DNA of 64,000 nucleotides, from assembly GCF_014202295.1 (NCBI RefSeq), contig NZ_JACHGM010000002.1, positions 62,001 to 126,000 on the forward strand, read 5' to 3'. The position numbers and the translations under genes were made by a program. Below, one piece after another: positions 36,854 to 45,815 of this stretch (positions are counted from its first letter, which is position 1; the number at the start of each line of letters is the position of its first letter). This stretch comes from Borreliella afzelii (GTDB lineage Bacteria; Spirochaetota; Spirochaetia; Borreliales; Borreliaceae). Below the pieces are notes generated by a model. The model ran no database searches. It was not told where the DNA came from and saw only the letters and a program-made list of their open reading frames with translations.

Positions 36854-38437
36854 TTATTTTTTTAATTTTAGTTGAGATAAATCAAATCTTTCTGTAATAT
36901 TGGTATTCCAGCCTGTCCACTTGTCATTTCTGAAAAGATAACTATTTCCATATATATATATTGGGGCTATTGGAAAATCTTTTTCAATAATTATCTCTTC
37001 TGCTTTTCTTAGGATATCTTGTCTTTTTATTGGATCAAGTTCAAGATCAGACTTTTTAATAAGTTCGTTGTATTCTGGGCTTGAGTAATTGTGAGATGAG
37101 AATTGTGTGTATCCTTGTGTGAATATACTTAAAAATGTTAAAGGATCAGCATAATCGCCTATCCACCCTGCTCTTGCTATTTCGTAATTTCCATTTGACT
37201 TAGTGTTTAAGTAAGTTGTCCATTCTTCGTTTTCAAGTTCCACATCAATGTTTAAAATTTTTTTCCATTGGTTTTGAATAAATTCACAAATTTTTTTATG
37301 AGCTTCACTTGTATTATATTTTAATTTTAAAATAGGAAATCCATTGCCATTAGGGTAACCAGCTTCAGCTAGAAGGGTTTTTGCAATTTCAGGATTAAAT
37401 AATTCCAAATTTTTTGCATAAGAATATGAGCTGAAGTTAGGGGTTATTCTTCTTGTAGGAGTAGTCCCATTGTCAAGAACTTTATAGGTAAGCGTTTCTC
37501 TATCAATAGCAAGAGTCAAGGCTTTTCTAACTTTAACATTATCTAGTGGTTTAATGTGCGTGTTGAATGCGTAAAAATATAAAGCATTAACAGCTGATGA
37601 GTAATAATCACTTCTTAACTTTAGATCTTTAATTAAATCGGGAGGTATAGCGCTAAAGATTGCATCTAATTCCCCATTTTCATACATTTTATATGCTGTT
37701 GAGTTATCATTTGTTGTATAAAATGTAATTTCTTGTACTTCTACTTGGTTTGAGTTATAGTACTTATCATTTTTTTCGACCACATATTTTTCGTTAGGAA
37801 TTCTTTCTTTTAACTTAAAAGGACCGCTGGTAACTATGTTCTCAGGGTTTGTCCAGCTTTGTCCATACTTTTCGGCAATATGAATCGGTATTGGAATAAA
37901 TGATTGGTGTACTAACATATCGATAAAATAGGGTTTTGGTGATTCGAGTGTTATTTCTAATGTTTTTTCGTCAATTGCCCTAATTCCAAGTTCAGAGTCA
38001 GACACTTGTCCGTCAAAATATTTTTGACCATTCTTAATGGTTGATTTAACCATTTCAGAATAATTTGAGCCAGTTTCTTTATTTAAAATTCTAAGATAAG
38101 ATTTTCTAATCCCTTCTGCAGTGATTGCAACTCCATCACTCCAGATGATTTTTTCTCTTAGGGTAAATGTGTAAACTGTTCCGTCAGGAGAAATATCCCA
38201 ACTTTTTGCAAGTCCTGGTTTGTTTCCTCCTGTGTTAGGATCGCCTGTAATAAGCCCTTTAAACATTGTGTCTATCATTTTTGATCCGACATTGTCTTCT
38301 GCTAATTGGGGGTCAAGACTACTTGGTTCTGCTCCCAGGCTTATTTTAAATGATACTCCTTCTTTTTTTTCCTCTTTATTACAACAAAGAAAAGTTAGAA
38401 AAAATATTATTAAAAATAATAACTTTTGTAATTTCAT
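36854..38437 (-). CDS. oppA2: Oligopeptide-binding lipoprotein OppA (second copy)
   Basis: This 527-residue SBP family-5 lipoprotein has a signal with adjacent cysteines FLTFLCC, the opening SLGAEPSSLDPQLAEDNVGS, the SPDGTVYTFTLREKIIWSDGV block and the end IYGNSYLFRNDKWTGWNTNI. A GGAGG ribosome site lies 11 bases before the ATG. A 16-base perfect palindrome sits in the leader, and a strong terminator follows the stop, so it appears to be its own transcription unit between oppA1 and oppA3. Confidence 0.95.
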   Translation of the reverse strand: MKLQKLLFLIIFFLTFLCCNKEEKKEGVSFKISLGAEPSSLDPQLAEDNVGSKMIDTMFKGLITGDPNTGGNKPGLAKSWDISPDGTVYTFTLREKIIWSDGVAITAEGIRKSYLRILNKETGSNYSEMVKSTIKNGQKYFDGQVSDSELGIRAIDEKTLEITLESPKPYFIDMLVHQSFIPIPIHIAEKYGQSWTNPENIVTSGPFKLKERIPNEKYVVEKNDKYYNSNQVEVQEITFYTTNDNSTAYKMYENGELDAIFSAIPPDLIKDLKLRSDYYSSAVNALYFYAFNTHIKPLDNVKVRKALTLAIDRETLTYKVLDNGTTPTRRITPNFSSYSYAKNLELFNPEIAKTLLAEAGYPNGNGFPILKLKYNTSEAHKKICEFIQNQWKKILNIDVELENEEWTTYLNTKSNGNYEIARAGWIGDYADPLTFLSIFTQGYTQFSSHNYSSPEYNELIKKSDLELDPIKRQDILRKAEEIIIEKDFPIAPIYIYGNSYLFRNDKWTGWNTNITERFDLSQLKLKK

Positions 38438-38456
38438 AATTTTTTATGCCTCCGTT

Positions 38457-38472
38457 TTAAAGTTAACTTTAA
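38457..38472. repeat. 16-base palindrome in the oppA2 leader
   Basis: TTAAAGTTAACTTTAA reads the same on both strands and lies 20-35 bases before the oppA2 start, overlapping where a promoter -10 or leader would be. Possible operator; AT-rich context makes short palindromes less surprising. Confidence 0.35.
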
Positions 38473-38535
38473 TTTTATAATTGCCCCTCCTTAGATATTA
38501 ATTTTAAATCTTAATTTTAAAATTACTTAATTTTA

Positions 38536-40107
38536 TTATTTTTTAGTTTTAATATCTTCATATAAATAGCTTTCTGAAATATTTGGCACCCATCCTGTCC
38601 ATTTATCATTCCTGAAAAGGTAATGAGATTTGGGTATATATAAGGGCGCCACAGGAAAATCTTTTTCTACTATGATTGCTTCAGCTTCTCTTAGAATGTC
38701 TTGTCTTTTTATTGGATCAAATTCTAAATGAGATTTTTTTATTAAAGCATCATACTCTTTGTTTGAATATTGGTATGCTCCGAAAAAATGATTTTCTGTT
38801 GTAAATAAGCTTTCTAAGAATGTCAAAGGGTCAAAATAGTCTCCTATCCACCCCATGCTTGTAATTTGGTAATTTCCAGTTCTTCTGCTTCCTAAAAATG
38901 TTGTCCATTCTTCATTCTCGATTTCTATGTTAATGTTTAGGATTTTTTTAAATTGCTCTTGTAAGAATTCTGGTACTGTTTGGGTTCCTCCTGAGATTTT
39001 ATATTTTAATGTGGGAAATCCTTTTCCATCCGGATATCCAGCTTCAGCTAAAAGTTTTTTTGCATTCTCAGGATCAAATAATGTTAACTGTTTTCCGTAA
39101 GAATAATTATCAAATTTTGGAGTTAAATTTCTTGTTGGTTCTGAACTTCCTTTTAAAACTATTTTAGATAAACTTTCTCTATCAATAGCAAGTGAGAGGG
39201 CCTGTCTAACTTTTAAATTGTCTAGTGGCTTTAGGGTTGTATTGAATACCATGTATGCCATTGCATTTTTTAATCCTGAATAATAATCATCTCTTATTTT
39301 AATTTCTTCTAAATTATTCTTTTCTGCTGCTTGTAGAAAATCGAGTTCACCGTTTATGTACATATTGTAAGCCACACTACCGGCTATTGGGTAAAATATC
39401 ACCTCATCAATTTCTACATTTTTTACATTATAATATTTTTCATTTTTTTCTATTACGATTTTATCGTTAATAGATCTTTCTTTAAGTTTGTATGCACCAC
39501 TAACAACTATATTTTCAGGATTTGTCCAATTTTCTCCATATTTTTCAACAATATGCATTGGAACTGGTATGTATGCTGAGTTTGTTAGCATATCGGGGAA
39601 ATAAGGCTTTGGAGACGTTAATGTTATCTCTAGTGTTTTGCTATCAATAGCTTTTATTCCAAGCTCAGATTCAGGCACTCTCTCATCAAAATATTCTTGT
39701 GCGTTTTTTATTGTGGATTTTACTAAATTAGCGTATAATGCAGCTGTTTTTTTATTTAAAATTCTTAGATATGATTTTTTTATCTCCTCGGCAGTAATAT
39801 CAATTCCATCGCTCCAAACTATATTTTCTCTTAGGTGGAATGTGTAAACAGTTCCATCCTCAGAAATATTCCAATTTTTTGCAAGTCCTGGTTTATATTT
39901 TCCGGTTTGTGAATCTTTTACTACTAAGCCTAAGAATAAATTTGCAATGATATTGCTACCGTAAAGGTCTGTTGAGATTTGAGGATCAAGCGATGATGGT
40001 TCGCTTAAGTTTGACACTCTAAAAACTATTTTTTCTTTTTTATTATTATTAATACAAGCTATTAAAGAAAAAATAGTTAACACTAAAGCTATTTTTATAT
40101 ATTTCAT
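38536..40107 (-). CDS. oppA1: Oligopeptide-binding lipoprotein OppA (first copy)
   Basis: I start at ATG 40107, which has AAAGGA upstream; a TTG at 40125 would only add six residues. The 523-residue protein has the lipobox IFSLIAC, the family opening SNLSEPSSLDPQISTDLYGS, the NISEDGTVYTFHLRENIVW block and the end PKSHYLFRNDKWTGWVPNIS. It is the first of the oppA row in transcription order and has a long upstream region with a 30-base dyad. Signals for regulated expression are therefore concentrated here. Confidence 0.95.
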   Translation of the reverse strand: MKYIKIALVLTIFSLIACINNNKKEKIVFRVSNLSEPSSLDPQISTDLYGSNIIANLFLGLVVKDSQTGKYKPGLAKNWNISEDGTVYTFHLRENIVWSDGIDITAEEIKKSYLRILNKKTAALYANLVKSTIKNAQEYFDERVPESELGIKAIDSKTLEITLTSPKPYFPDMLTNSAYIPVPMHIVEKYGENWTNPENIVVSGAYKLKERSINDKIVIEKNEKYYNVKNVEIDEVIFYPIAGSVAYNMYINGELDFLQAAEKNNLEEIKIRDDYYSGLKNAMAYMVFNTTLKPLDNLKVRQALSLAIDRESLSKIVLKGSSEPTRNLTPKFDNYSYGKQLTLFDPENAKKLLAEAGYPDGKGFPTLKYKISGGTQTVPEFLQEQFKKILNINIEIENEEWTTFLGSRRTGNYQITSMGWIGDYFDPLTFLESLFTTENHFFGAYQYSNKEYDALIKKSHLEFDPIKRQDILREAEAIIVEKDFPVAPLYIPKSHYLFRNDKWTGWVPNISESYLYEDIKTKK

Positions 40108-40148
40108 GGGATTTTCCTTTTTCAATATTTTACATATTTATTGTGTTG

Positions 40149-40178
40149 ATTCTTTATTAAACTTTTTTAATAAAGAAT
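40149..40178. promoter_or_regulatory. 13-bp perfect dyad upstream of oppA1
   Basis: Arms ATTCTTTATTAAA (40149-40161) and TTTAATAAAGAAT (40166-40178) flank a 4-base loop, 42-71 bases before the oppA1 start codon. It could be an operator or a leader hairpin. There is no U-tract next to the stem, so termination is unlikely. Confidence 0.5.
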
Positions 40179-40238
40179 ATTTACTTTGTTTTGCTTTTAA
40201 ATATTTGTGCCCCCTGGTACTTTATTTGTATTATGTTT

Positions 40239-40340
40239 AAATTTTACTTTAATTTTTACAATAAAAAAAGTCCAATAAATTGAATGGTTTTTTGGGGGTT
40301 ATTTTTCTATTATTGTAAGCTAAAATTTTACTTTAATTTT
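40239..40340. repeat. 18-base direct repeat, two copies 84 bases apart
   Basis: AAATTTTACTTTAATTTT is exact at 40239-40256 and 40323-40340. The similarity continues loosely afterwards (TACAATAAA against GTGTAATAAA). The second copy directly precedes the TATAAT at 40356. It may be paired regulator sites or an old duplication. Confidence 0.5.
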
Positions 40341-40432
40341 GTGTAATAAATAAGGTATAATGGGTATAAAATGTTTTCAAAAATGTATGCTTGTTTAATA
40401 TTAGTTATTTATTGTTAGTTTTTTGGAATTGC

Positions 40433-40460
40433 TTGTTCGTAATAAATAAAATGGTATAGC
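40433..40460 (+). promoter_or_regulatory. Possible promoter of the acyltransferase-flcA run
   Basis: TTGTTC (40433-40438) and TATAGC (40455-40460) are spaced by 16 bases, with TGG before the -10. The start codon follows 47 bases later. This is an alternative or addition to the TATAAT at 40356-40361. Confidence 0.35.
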
Positions 40461-40506
40461 TAATGATTAAGTGGCAACATAGAATGCTTTAAAAGGTGCT
40501 AGTTTT

Positions 40507-41400
40507 ATGTTTGTACAAAATGAAAGTTTTGATAAATATTTTAAAGACATGGAAAGCGACTTTGTAAGTCAATTCAAGTCTGTTGAAAATGTTAATTATT
40601 TGGATAAATCTTATCGTAATGCAGATTCTAACAGTAGAAGATTAGCAGATAGAATGATAGAGAGACTGCTTAGGAGTGGTTCTACCATTGTTGGCATGCA
40701 AAATATTTTAGAACTTTATCAAAAGGTCAAATCTGGTAAGTCTTCAATTATATTAATGGAGCATTATAGTAATTTTGATTTTCCCTGTTTCCAATTTTTA
40801 CTTTACAAAATGGGTTATCGCGAGATTGCAGATCATATTATTCCAATAGCCGGAGTTAAGCTTTTCAGAGATAATTTATTTGTTAAAACTCTTTCTTTGG
40901 GATACAATGCAATATTAGTGTATCCACCGCATGCATTTGTTGGGGTTGGTATAGAGCATGCTAGGCAAAGACGTGTTTTTAATTCTAATTCCATGAAATA
41001 TATTTATGAAAAGAAAAATAGTGGATATATTATACTTATTTTTCCTACGGCTACTAGATATAGAAAAGGAAGGCCTGAAACAAAGAAAATAATTTTAGAA
41101 ATTGGCAATTATTTTAAAATTTTTGATTATTATTTGATGATTGGAGTTAATGGGAATGTTTTAGAAGTTTCTGAAGATGGAGATATGTCTCACGATGTTT
41201 TTAAAAGAGATTGCCTTATATATAATGCTGACAAAGTTATAAGTATTGTTGAATATAGGGATAAAATTTTAAATACTTTAAAAGATTGTCAGACAGAGAT
41301 TACAAAGGAAGTTTTAGGGTTAAAAATTGCTGAAGATTTAGAAAATCGCTTTAATGTGCTTCATGCAGAAGGGCTTGAAGTGTATAAAAAGAGTCTTTGA
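40507..41400 (+). CDS. plsC: PlsC-like 1-acyl-glycerol-3-phosphate (or glycerol-3-phosphate) acyltransferase
   Basis: The 297-residue protein has the HX4D acyltransferase motif EHYSNFD (H86, D91) after IILM, followed by IIPIAGVKLFRDN and a block near residue 180, IILIFPTATRYRKGRPE, which matches the family's FPEGTRS segment in form (F-P-x-x-T-R). Such enzymes acylate glycerol phosphates during phospholipid synthesis. It has no clear membrane helix and is longer than PlsC. AAAGG precedes the ATG, and flcA follows after 23 bases. Confidence 0.75.
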   Translation: MFVQNESFDKYFKDMESDFVSQFKSVENVNYLDKSYRNADSNSRRLADRMIERLLRSGSTIVGMQNILELYQKVKSGKSSIILMEHYSNFDFPCFQFLLYKMGYREIADHIIPIAGVKLFRDNLFVKTLSLGYNAILVYPPHAFVGVGIEHARQRRVFNSNSMKYIYEKKNSGYIILIFPTATRYRKGRPETKKIILEIGNYFKIFDYYLMIGVNGNVLEVSEDGDMSHDVFKRDCLIYNADKVISIVEYRDKILNTLKDCQTEITKEVLGLKIAEDLENRFNVLHAEGLEVYKKSL

Positions 41401-41423
41401 TGAGCTAGGAATTTGATTTCAAT

Positions 41424-44228
41424 ATGCCTGATATAGATAAAATAAAACAGTTTAAAAGAGAAATATTAGATGATCTTTCTAATGAAAGATCATCTAAAGA
41501 ATCTTTTGGTGTGAGCATGGATGTTAAGCCTCCTGAGCCTGGGGAGAGTATTGTTCCCTGGATGAGTGAAGATCTTGCTTTAGAGGAAAATGATGATGAG
41601 CTTGATTTGAATTTCATGCTTGATGCTCTTGAGAATGAAGATAAATTGCCCTATTCTGACATTTCTAATGACAATTTACCTTTAAATAGTTCTGACTTGA
41701 GAGTTGATATGGATTCAGAGCTTTCAACTTTGAATAATGATTTTGACGTCTCTTATAATGATTCTTTTGAGAATAATATTGACAAAGTTCTTGATGATAA
41801 TTCTATTGATTTAGAAATTGCTTCTAAACTGGATTTTGATAAGTTAATCAATTCTTCAGAATTTAATTCTGAAGAATTGATTAACACTCAAAGTGATAAT
41901 AATTCTTTTGAAGCTGGCAACGATTCTTTTGTTTTAGAGGACGATGATTTTTTACAATCTAATAACTTTAATGAAGTTGATATTGATGATACGGTAAATG
42001 ATAAAAGCCAGGCCGGTGAACAATCAGAGATGTTTACCGGAAGCGATTTAAATTTAAGCACAGATGACAATGTTTTTGAAAATGTTGCAGATGATTTTAA
42101 ATTTTTAGAGTACAATCAAAATGCAAATTCTAAACGCTTTGAATTTAAGGTTAATTATCCATTATTTTTAAAGCATTTGAATTCCTATCCTAGAAATTTA
42201 AGAATTGCAATTGCTGAGGCTTTAACCAAAGAGAATGTTTCAAAGTATAAACTTGAAGCGTTAATTGATCTTGTTGAAAAAAATAAAAAAAGGTTAAAAT
42301 TTATTGCTAAATTTGTAGGAGATATTGTTGGGCGATCTATTAAGTTGCCTGTAATTTATTTTAAGGCAGAAGAATTTAGCAAGCTTCAGCAGAAATTGAG
42401 CTATAGGGTCTCAAGGGCTTTGCTGCCTTTGATAAAAATAGCTTCTCTTTTTGTTGTTTTGGTTTTAGTTTCTTTGTACTTTATAGTAGATGTAGTATTT
42501 TTTTATGTTGCTTCTGAGAGTAAGTATAAAGAGGGGATAGAATCTATATACGCAAATAAAAGAGAGCTTGCAAAAGCTATCTTTAGAGACGCTTATTATA
42601 TTAGGCCTGATGATAAATGGTTTGTTAATTATGCTAAAGCGTTTGAAGAAATCAGAGATTTTGATAGTGCTGAAGAGAAGTATGAGGAATTATTTACAAT
42701 TGAGCCTTTTTCTAAAAATTCTGAAAGTAGAAGGCGAAAAAAGTTTAATAAGGAAGGATACATTGCGTATGCTTCTATGAAAATTGGTCTTGGAGAATAC
42801 TCTCAGGCCAATTCAATACTTGATGAGGTTATATCTTATGATCTTTATGATTATGATGCTTTGGTATTAAAGGGAGATAATTATTTTAAATGGGCTAAAA
42901 CAAATTCTAATTACTATAAAGATAGTATTAATAATTATACGGTTGTTCTTTCAAAGTATGGACAAAAAAAGGAAATTTTATTTAAACTTTTCAATGCTTA
43001 TATTGAAGCTAATTTAGATACTGAGTCCGATAATATTAATAATTTTATTAAGTCAAATGAAATTATAGATGTTGATGAAGTTGTTTACACAAAATATGCT
43101 AAAAAGCTGGTAGATAAGTATGTTTCTTTCGTGTCTTACAATCAGAGGGCAAATAATCTTGCTATAAACTTAAATTACCTTAATGGACAAACAAATTTAT
43201 TGAATAAGGAATTTTCCGATTTGAAAAGAAAAGACGGCAAAACTGTTTTCAAGCTTGATAATAATGTTAATATGAATTCAGAGATTGAATACATCCTTAG
43301 AAAAATCTTAAATAAAAATCCCAATTATGATAAGGCGCTTTTTGAAAGTGGAAGGTATTCGTATTATATAGGGGATTTTAAGAAAGCCGAAATTTATTTG
43401 CTTAAAGCATTAAATAGTTTTAGGCAGAAAAATTCTATTGAGGACGCTGAGGACAAAATATTGGCTTATAAAATTTTAGCAGATATTTATGAAAAATCCA
43501 GAGATTCTCTTAGAGCGAGCAATATTATTGGTTTTGCCTTAAATGATTATTCTTTTTATAAAAAATACAATCTTATAAAAGTATCTAAGGAGATTTCTTC
43601 AATTTATGAAAAGCAAGGCGATATTCTTAGATCTTTAAATGACTTTAAGTCTGCGATATCTTCTTATAAATTAGCGATAAATGAAGGTGTTGATTATCCA
43701 GATGTTTATTATAAAGCTGGATTACTTAGTTACAGGGAAAATAATTATGATGATGCATTAAAATATTTATTTAAAGTGGAGAGCATGGCGGGGTTTTCAA
43801 GTAGTAACGAAGTTTTAAATTCTATTGCCTTAACTCTTTATAGGATAGGCGATTTTTTAGCTTCTAGGAGTTATTATTTAAGGGTTATGCAAAATTTAGA
43901 ACTAGAGAAGGCTAATGTTTTAAATTTTAATCCCAAAGAAAATGATTATCATAAAATTCTTTTACTAAAAGAAATTGAGACTTATAATAATCTTGGAGTT
44001 GTAGAAGTAATGGCCTCTTTTTCGTCCATAAGAGATACTAAACTTTTTAATTCTGGAGTTAGTAATTTAAGTGAATCAGCTAGGATTTTTGACATATTAA
44101 ATAGAGATGAAGATATGGTAAAAAGCGTTAAAAAAGATCTTGCTAGTTTGAATCTCAGAAATATTTTTAAGAATAGTTTTTCTAAATCAAATGTTTTATT
44201 TTATGAAAATTTATCCGAAAAACTTTAA
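41424..44228 (+). CDS. flcA: FlcA, periplasmic flagellar collar protein with TPR repeats
   Basis: This matches BB0326, reported as FlcA, needed for the spirochaete flagellar collar and stator assembly. The 934-residue protein has an acidic, Asp/Asn/Ser-rich N-terminal region (1-230) and a helical segment (240-330). One membrane helix (about 333-363) follows, and then a long TPR-containing periplasmic part, for example YSYYIGDFKKAEIYLLKALN and YRIGDFLASRSYYLRVMQNL. Two strong inverted repeats lie in its coding sequence (41467-41496 and 41843-41885). The only AGGA ribosome site is 14 bases from the ATG, rather far. It lies between the acyltransferase and vWA genes. Confidence 0.85.
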   Translation: MPDIDKIKQFKREILDDLSNERSSKESFGVSMDVKPPEPGESIVPWMSEDLALEENDDELDLNFMLDALENEDKLPYSDISNDNLPLNSSDLRVDMDSELSTLNNDFDVSYNDSFENNIDKVLDDNSIDLEIASKLDFDKLINSSEFNSEELINTQSDNNSFEAGNDSFVLEDDDFLQSNNFNEVDIDDTVNDKSQAGEQSEMFTGSDLNLSTDDNVFENVADDFKFLEYNQNANSKRFEFKVNYPLFLKHLNSYPRNLRIAIAEALTKENVSKYKLEALIDLVEKNKKRLKFIAKFVGDIVGRSIKLPVIYFKAEEFSKLQQKLSYRVSRALLPLIKIASLFVVLVLVSLYFIVDVVFFYVASESKYKEGIESIYANKRELAKAIFRDAYYIRPDDKWFVNYAKAFEEIRDFDSAEEKYEELFTIEPFSKNSESRRRKKFNKEGYIAYASMKIGLGEYSQANSILDEVISYDLYDYDALVLKGDNYFKWAKTNSNYYKDSINNYTVVLSKYGQKKEILFKLFNAYIEANLDTESDNINNFIKSNEIIDVDEVVYTKYAKKLVDKYVSFVSYNQRANNLAINLNYLNGQTNLLNKEFSDLKRKDGKTVFKLDNNVNMNSEIEYILRKILNKNPNYDKALFESGRYSYYIGDFKKAEIYLLKALNSFRQKNSIEDAEDKILAYKILADIYEKSRDSLRASNIIGFALNDYSFYKKYNLIKVSKEISSIYEKQGDILRSLNDFKSAISSYKLAINEGVDYPDVYYKAGLLSYRENNYDDALKYLFKVESMAGFSSSNEVLNSIALTLYRIGDFLASRSYYLRVMQNLELEKANVLNFNPKENDYHKILLLKEIETYNNLGVVEVMASFSSIRDTKLFNSGVSNLSESARIFDILNRDEDMVKSVKKDLASLNLRNIFKNSFSKSNVLFYENLSEKL
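41467..41496. repeat. 13-bp hairpin inside the flcA 5' coding region
   Basis: Perfect arms TAGATGATCTTTC (41467-41479) and GAAAGATCATCTA (41484-41496) surround the loop TAAT. It starts 43 bases after the flcA ATG and encodes part of LDDLSNERSSK. Confidence 0.7.
41843..41885. repeat. Perfect 43-bp palindrome inside flcA
   Basis: The 21-base arms are 41843-41863 (beginning GTTAATCAATTC, ending AGAATT) and 41865-41885 (its exact reverse complement, ending TTGATTAAC), around a single central T at 41864. It encodes LINSSEFNSEELIN (residues 141-154). Confidence 0.85.
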
Positions 44229-44278
44229 TTATAGGTTTTATTCGTTGGTTTTCAGTTGTTTATGAGGTCAGTTTCCTT

Positions 44279-45388
44279 ATGAAGAAAATTTTTTTATTTC
44301 TTTTTATTAACTTTTATTTGTTTGGATTTGAAGACAATTCTTTAAAAATTGGTATTGACGATGTTTATGTTGAGGCTCATGAAGAGGGATTTCATCTTTT
44401 TATTAGGAAAAAACCTTCAATCAAATCAGTAATATTGACAGAGTCTTTTGAAATACCCGATAAGAAAAAAGATGTGGCTACTTATTCATTCCGTACATTA
44501 AGTTACAATAAGGTTAATGGAGATGAAATTCGGATTTTAAATGGAAGGGTTATTAGAAATAAAGAGCTTTTGTCATTGACATCTTCCACGCCTGTTCCCA
44601 ATAAGAAGTTTGGAGAAGCTTTTCATATATTGATTCCAAAAAAATTAAAATATGGATTTCCAAATTTTTCAACAAGAAGTGGTGAGATTGATTTAGAAGT
44701 ATTAAAAAATAAAAAAGAGCCCTTTTGGTTTTCTATTAGATCTTTTGAGAAAAAATATAATGATTATTTAGGCAGGTATCAAGACAATGCCTATGAATTG
44801 TTTTTTAAGGATACTCAAAATCAAGGAAAAATTGAATTTAATGAATTAAGGGATACTTTTACAAAATTTTCGGATGAGGTTGTTATTGCTAATAATGGTA
44901 TTGATATTGTTGATAAAATAAAAAAAATTTTAAAAAACTCAGAAGATTCAGTTTATGATTTAGATTTAGTGCTTGTTGTTGATGTTACTGACAGCATGAA
45001 AAGTAATATTGAGATTTTAAAAGAGCATTTATTTTCATTAATAGAACCTCAACTGCAAAAGTTTAAATCCTATAGAATAGGTCTTGTTTTTTATAAAGAC
45101 TATCTTGAAGATTTTTTGACCAAAGCTTTTGATTTTAATACTATTCCATATTTAAATAATATTCTCAAATATGTTAATGTTGGTGGTGGTGGAGATTATC
45201 CAGAAGCTGTGTTTGAGGGGATTGATGCTGCGGTAACTCAGTTTGATTGGCGGGCAGAAAGAAGATTTATTATTGTTATAGGAGATGCGCCCCCTCATGA
45301 ATATCCAAGAGGGTCTATTGTTTATAAAGATGTTATCAATTCTGCAAAGGAAAAAGATATTACAATTTATGGAATAATATTTCAGTAA
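44279..45388 (+). CDS. Exported von Willebrand factor A domain protein
   Basis: The 369-residue product has a signal sequence (about 1-17, hydrophobic, then FGFEDN) and an N-terminal beta-rich region. A vWA domain follows from about residue 235, with DLVLVVDVTDSMKSNIE at the metal-ion (MIDAS) site. Its D-x-T/S-x-S is partly changed, since the classic DxSxS reads DVTDS. YRIGLVFYKDYLEDF and an RRFIIVIGDAPPHEYP block (family LITDG) continue the fold. Such domains usually mediate protein contacts. GAGGT gives a good ribosome site. It follows flcA by 50 bases and converges with the BamD-like gene. Confidence 0.78.
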   Translation: MKKIFLFLFINFYLFGFEDNSLKIGIDDVYVEAHEEGFHLFIRKKPSIKSVILTESFEIPDKKKDVATYSFRTLSYNKVNGDEIRILNGRVIRNKELLSLTSSTPVPNKKFGEAFHILIPKKLKYGFPNFSTRSGEIDLEVLKNKKEPFWFSIRSFEKKYNDYLGRYQDNAYELFFKDTQNQGKIEFNELRDTFTKFSDEVVIANNGIDIVDKIKKILKNSEDSVYDLDLVLVVDVTDSMKSNIEILKEHLFSLIEPQLQKFKSYRIGLVFYKDYLEDFLTKAFDFNTIPYLNNILKYVNVGGGGDYPEAVFEGIDAAVTQFDWRAERRFIIVIGDAPPHEYPRGSIVYKDVINSAKEKDITIYGIIFQ

Positions 45389-45394
45389 AAATTT

Positions 45395-45760
45395 TTATTT
45401 TTTTAAATTATTATTTTCTATTTTATTTAATATTTTTTTAGCCAAAGGCTTAATCCATTTAGGCATTTCCATCTTATTTTCTATTAGCTCTTTAAATATT
45501 TTTTTTGCTTTTTCTGTTTTGTTTGTTGTGTAATATATAAATGCAATTTCATATTTGCCAGTAGCAACTATATTTGGATTGTGAGCGAAATTTTGAATCA
45601 TTTTTTCGTATGCTTTTAATGCAGAGTTGTAATCATTAACATTGACAGCCTTTTGGGCTTCTCTAAGATAAACTCCATAAGGAGTTTCTTTTGTTAATTT
45701 GTCTAAATTAATTGTATAGCATGAAATAAGTAATAAGTTTAATAATATTAGTTTCTTCAT
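45395..45760 (-). CDS. bamD: BamD-like outer-membrane assembly lipoprotein (short form)
   Basis: This 121-residue lipoprotein (BB0324) is described in B. burgdorferi as the BamD counterpart in the BamA complex. It has a signal ending LLISC, then TPR-type helices: YLREAQKAVNVNDYNSALKAYEKMIQ and GKYEIAFIYYTTNKTEKAKKIFKELI, read in separate parts. E. coli BamD has about 245 residues and five TPRs, so only two or so repeats remain here. It lies downstream of the LysM lipoprotein gene, with a terminator between them. Confidence 0.8.
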   Translation of the reverse strand: MKKLILLNLLLISCYTINLDKLTKETPYGVYLREAQKAVNVNDYNSALKAYEKMIQNFAHNPNIVATGKYEIAFIYYTTNKTEKAKKIFKELIENKMEMPKWIKPLAKKILNKIENNNLKK

Positions 45761-45815
45761 TTTCTGTCTCTTATTAGAATGTTTTATTATTTAATTTTAT
45801 TAGATGTAAAACAAG

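Larger units (their letters stand above)
40108..40506. other. Divergent control region between oppA1 and the acyltransferase gene (399 bases)
   Basis: No coding frame is credible here. Contents: the oppA1 ribosome site; a 13-bp inverted repeat at 40149-40178; an 18-base direct repeat (40239-40256 and 40323-40340); a consensus TATAAT at 40356-40361 pointing right; and a second plausible rightward promoter (TTGTTC 40433-40438, 16-base spacer, TATAGC 40455-40460) closer to the acyltransferase gene. Confidence 0.6.

Noticed and set aside
38498..38521. Two TTAATTTTAAA copies after oppA1
   Set aside because: Eleven-base AT-only repeats are common in this DNA and no function is suggested by position.
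35084..40107. Recent gene amplification as explanation of the three oppA genes
   Set aside because: The three copies differ throughout at both DNA and protein level and have separate leaders and 3' signals, so the duplications are old and an established feature of Borrelia.
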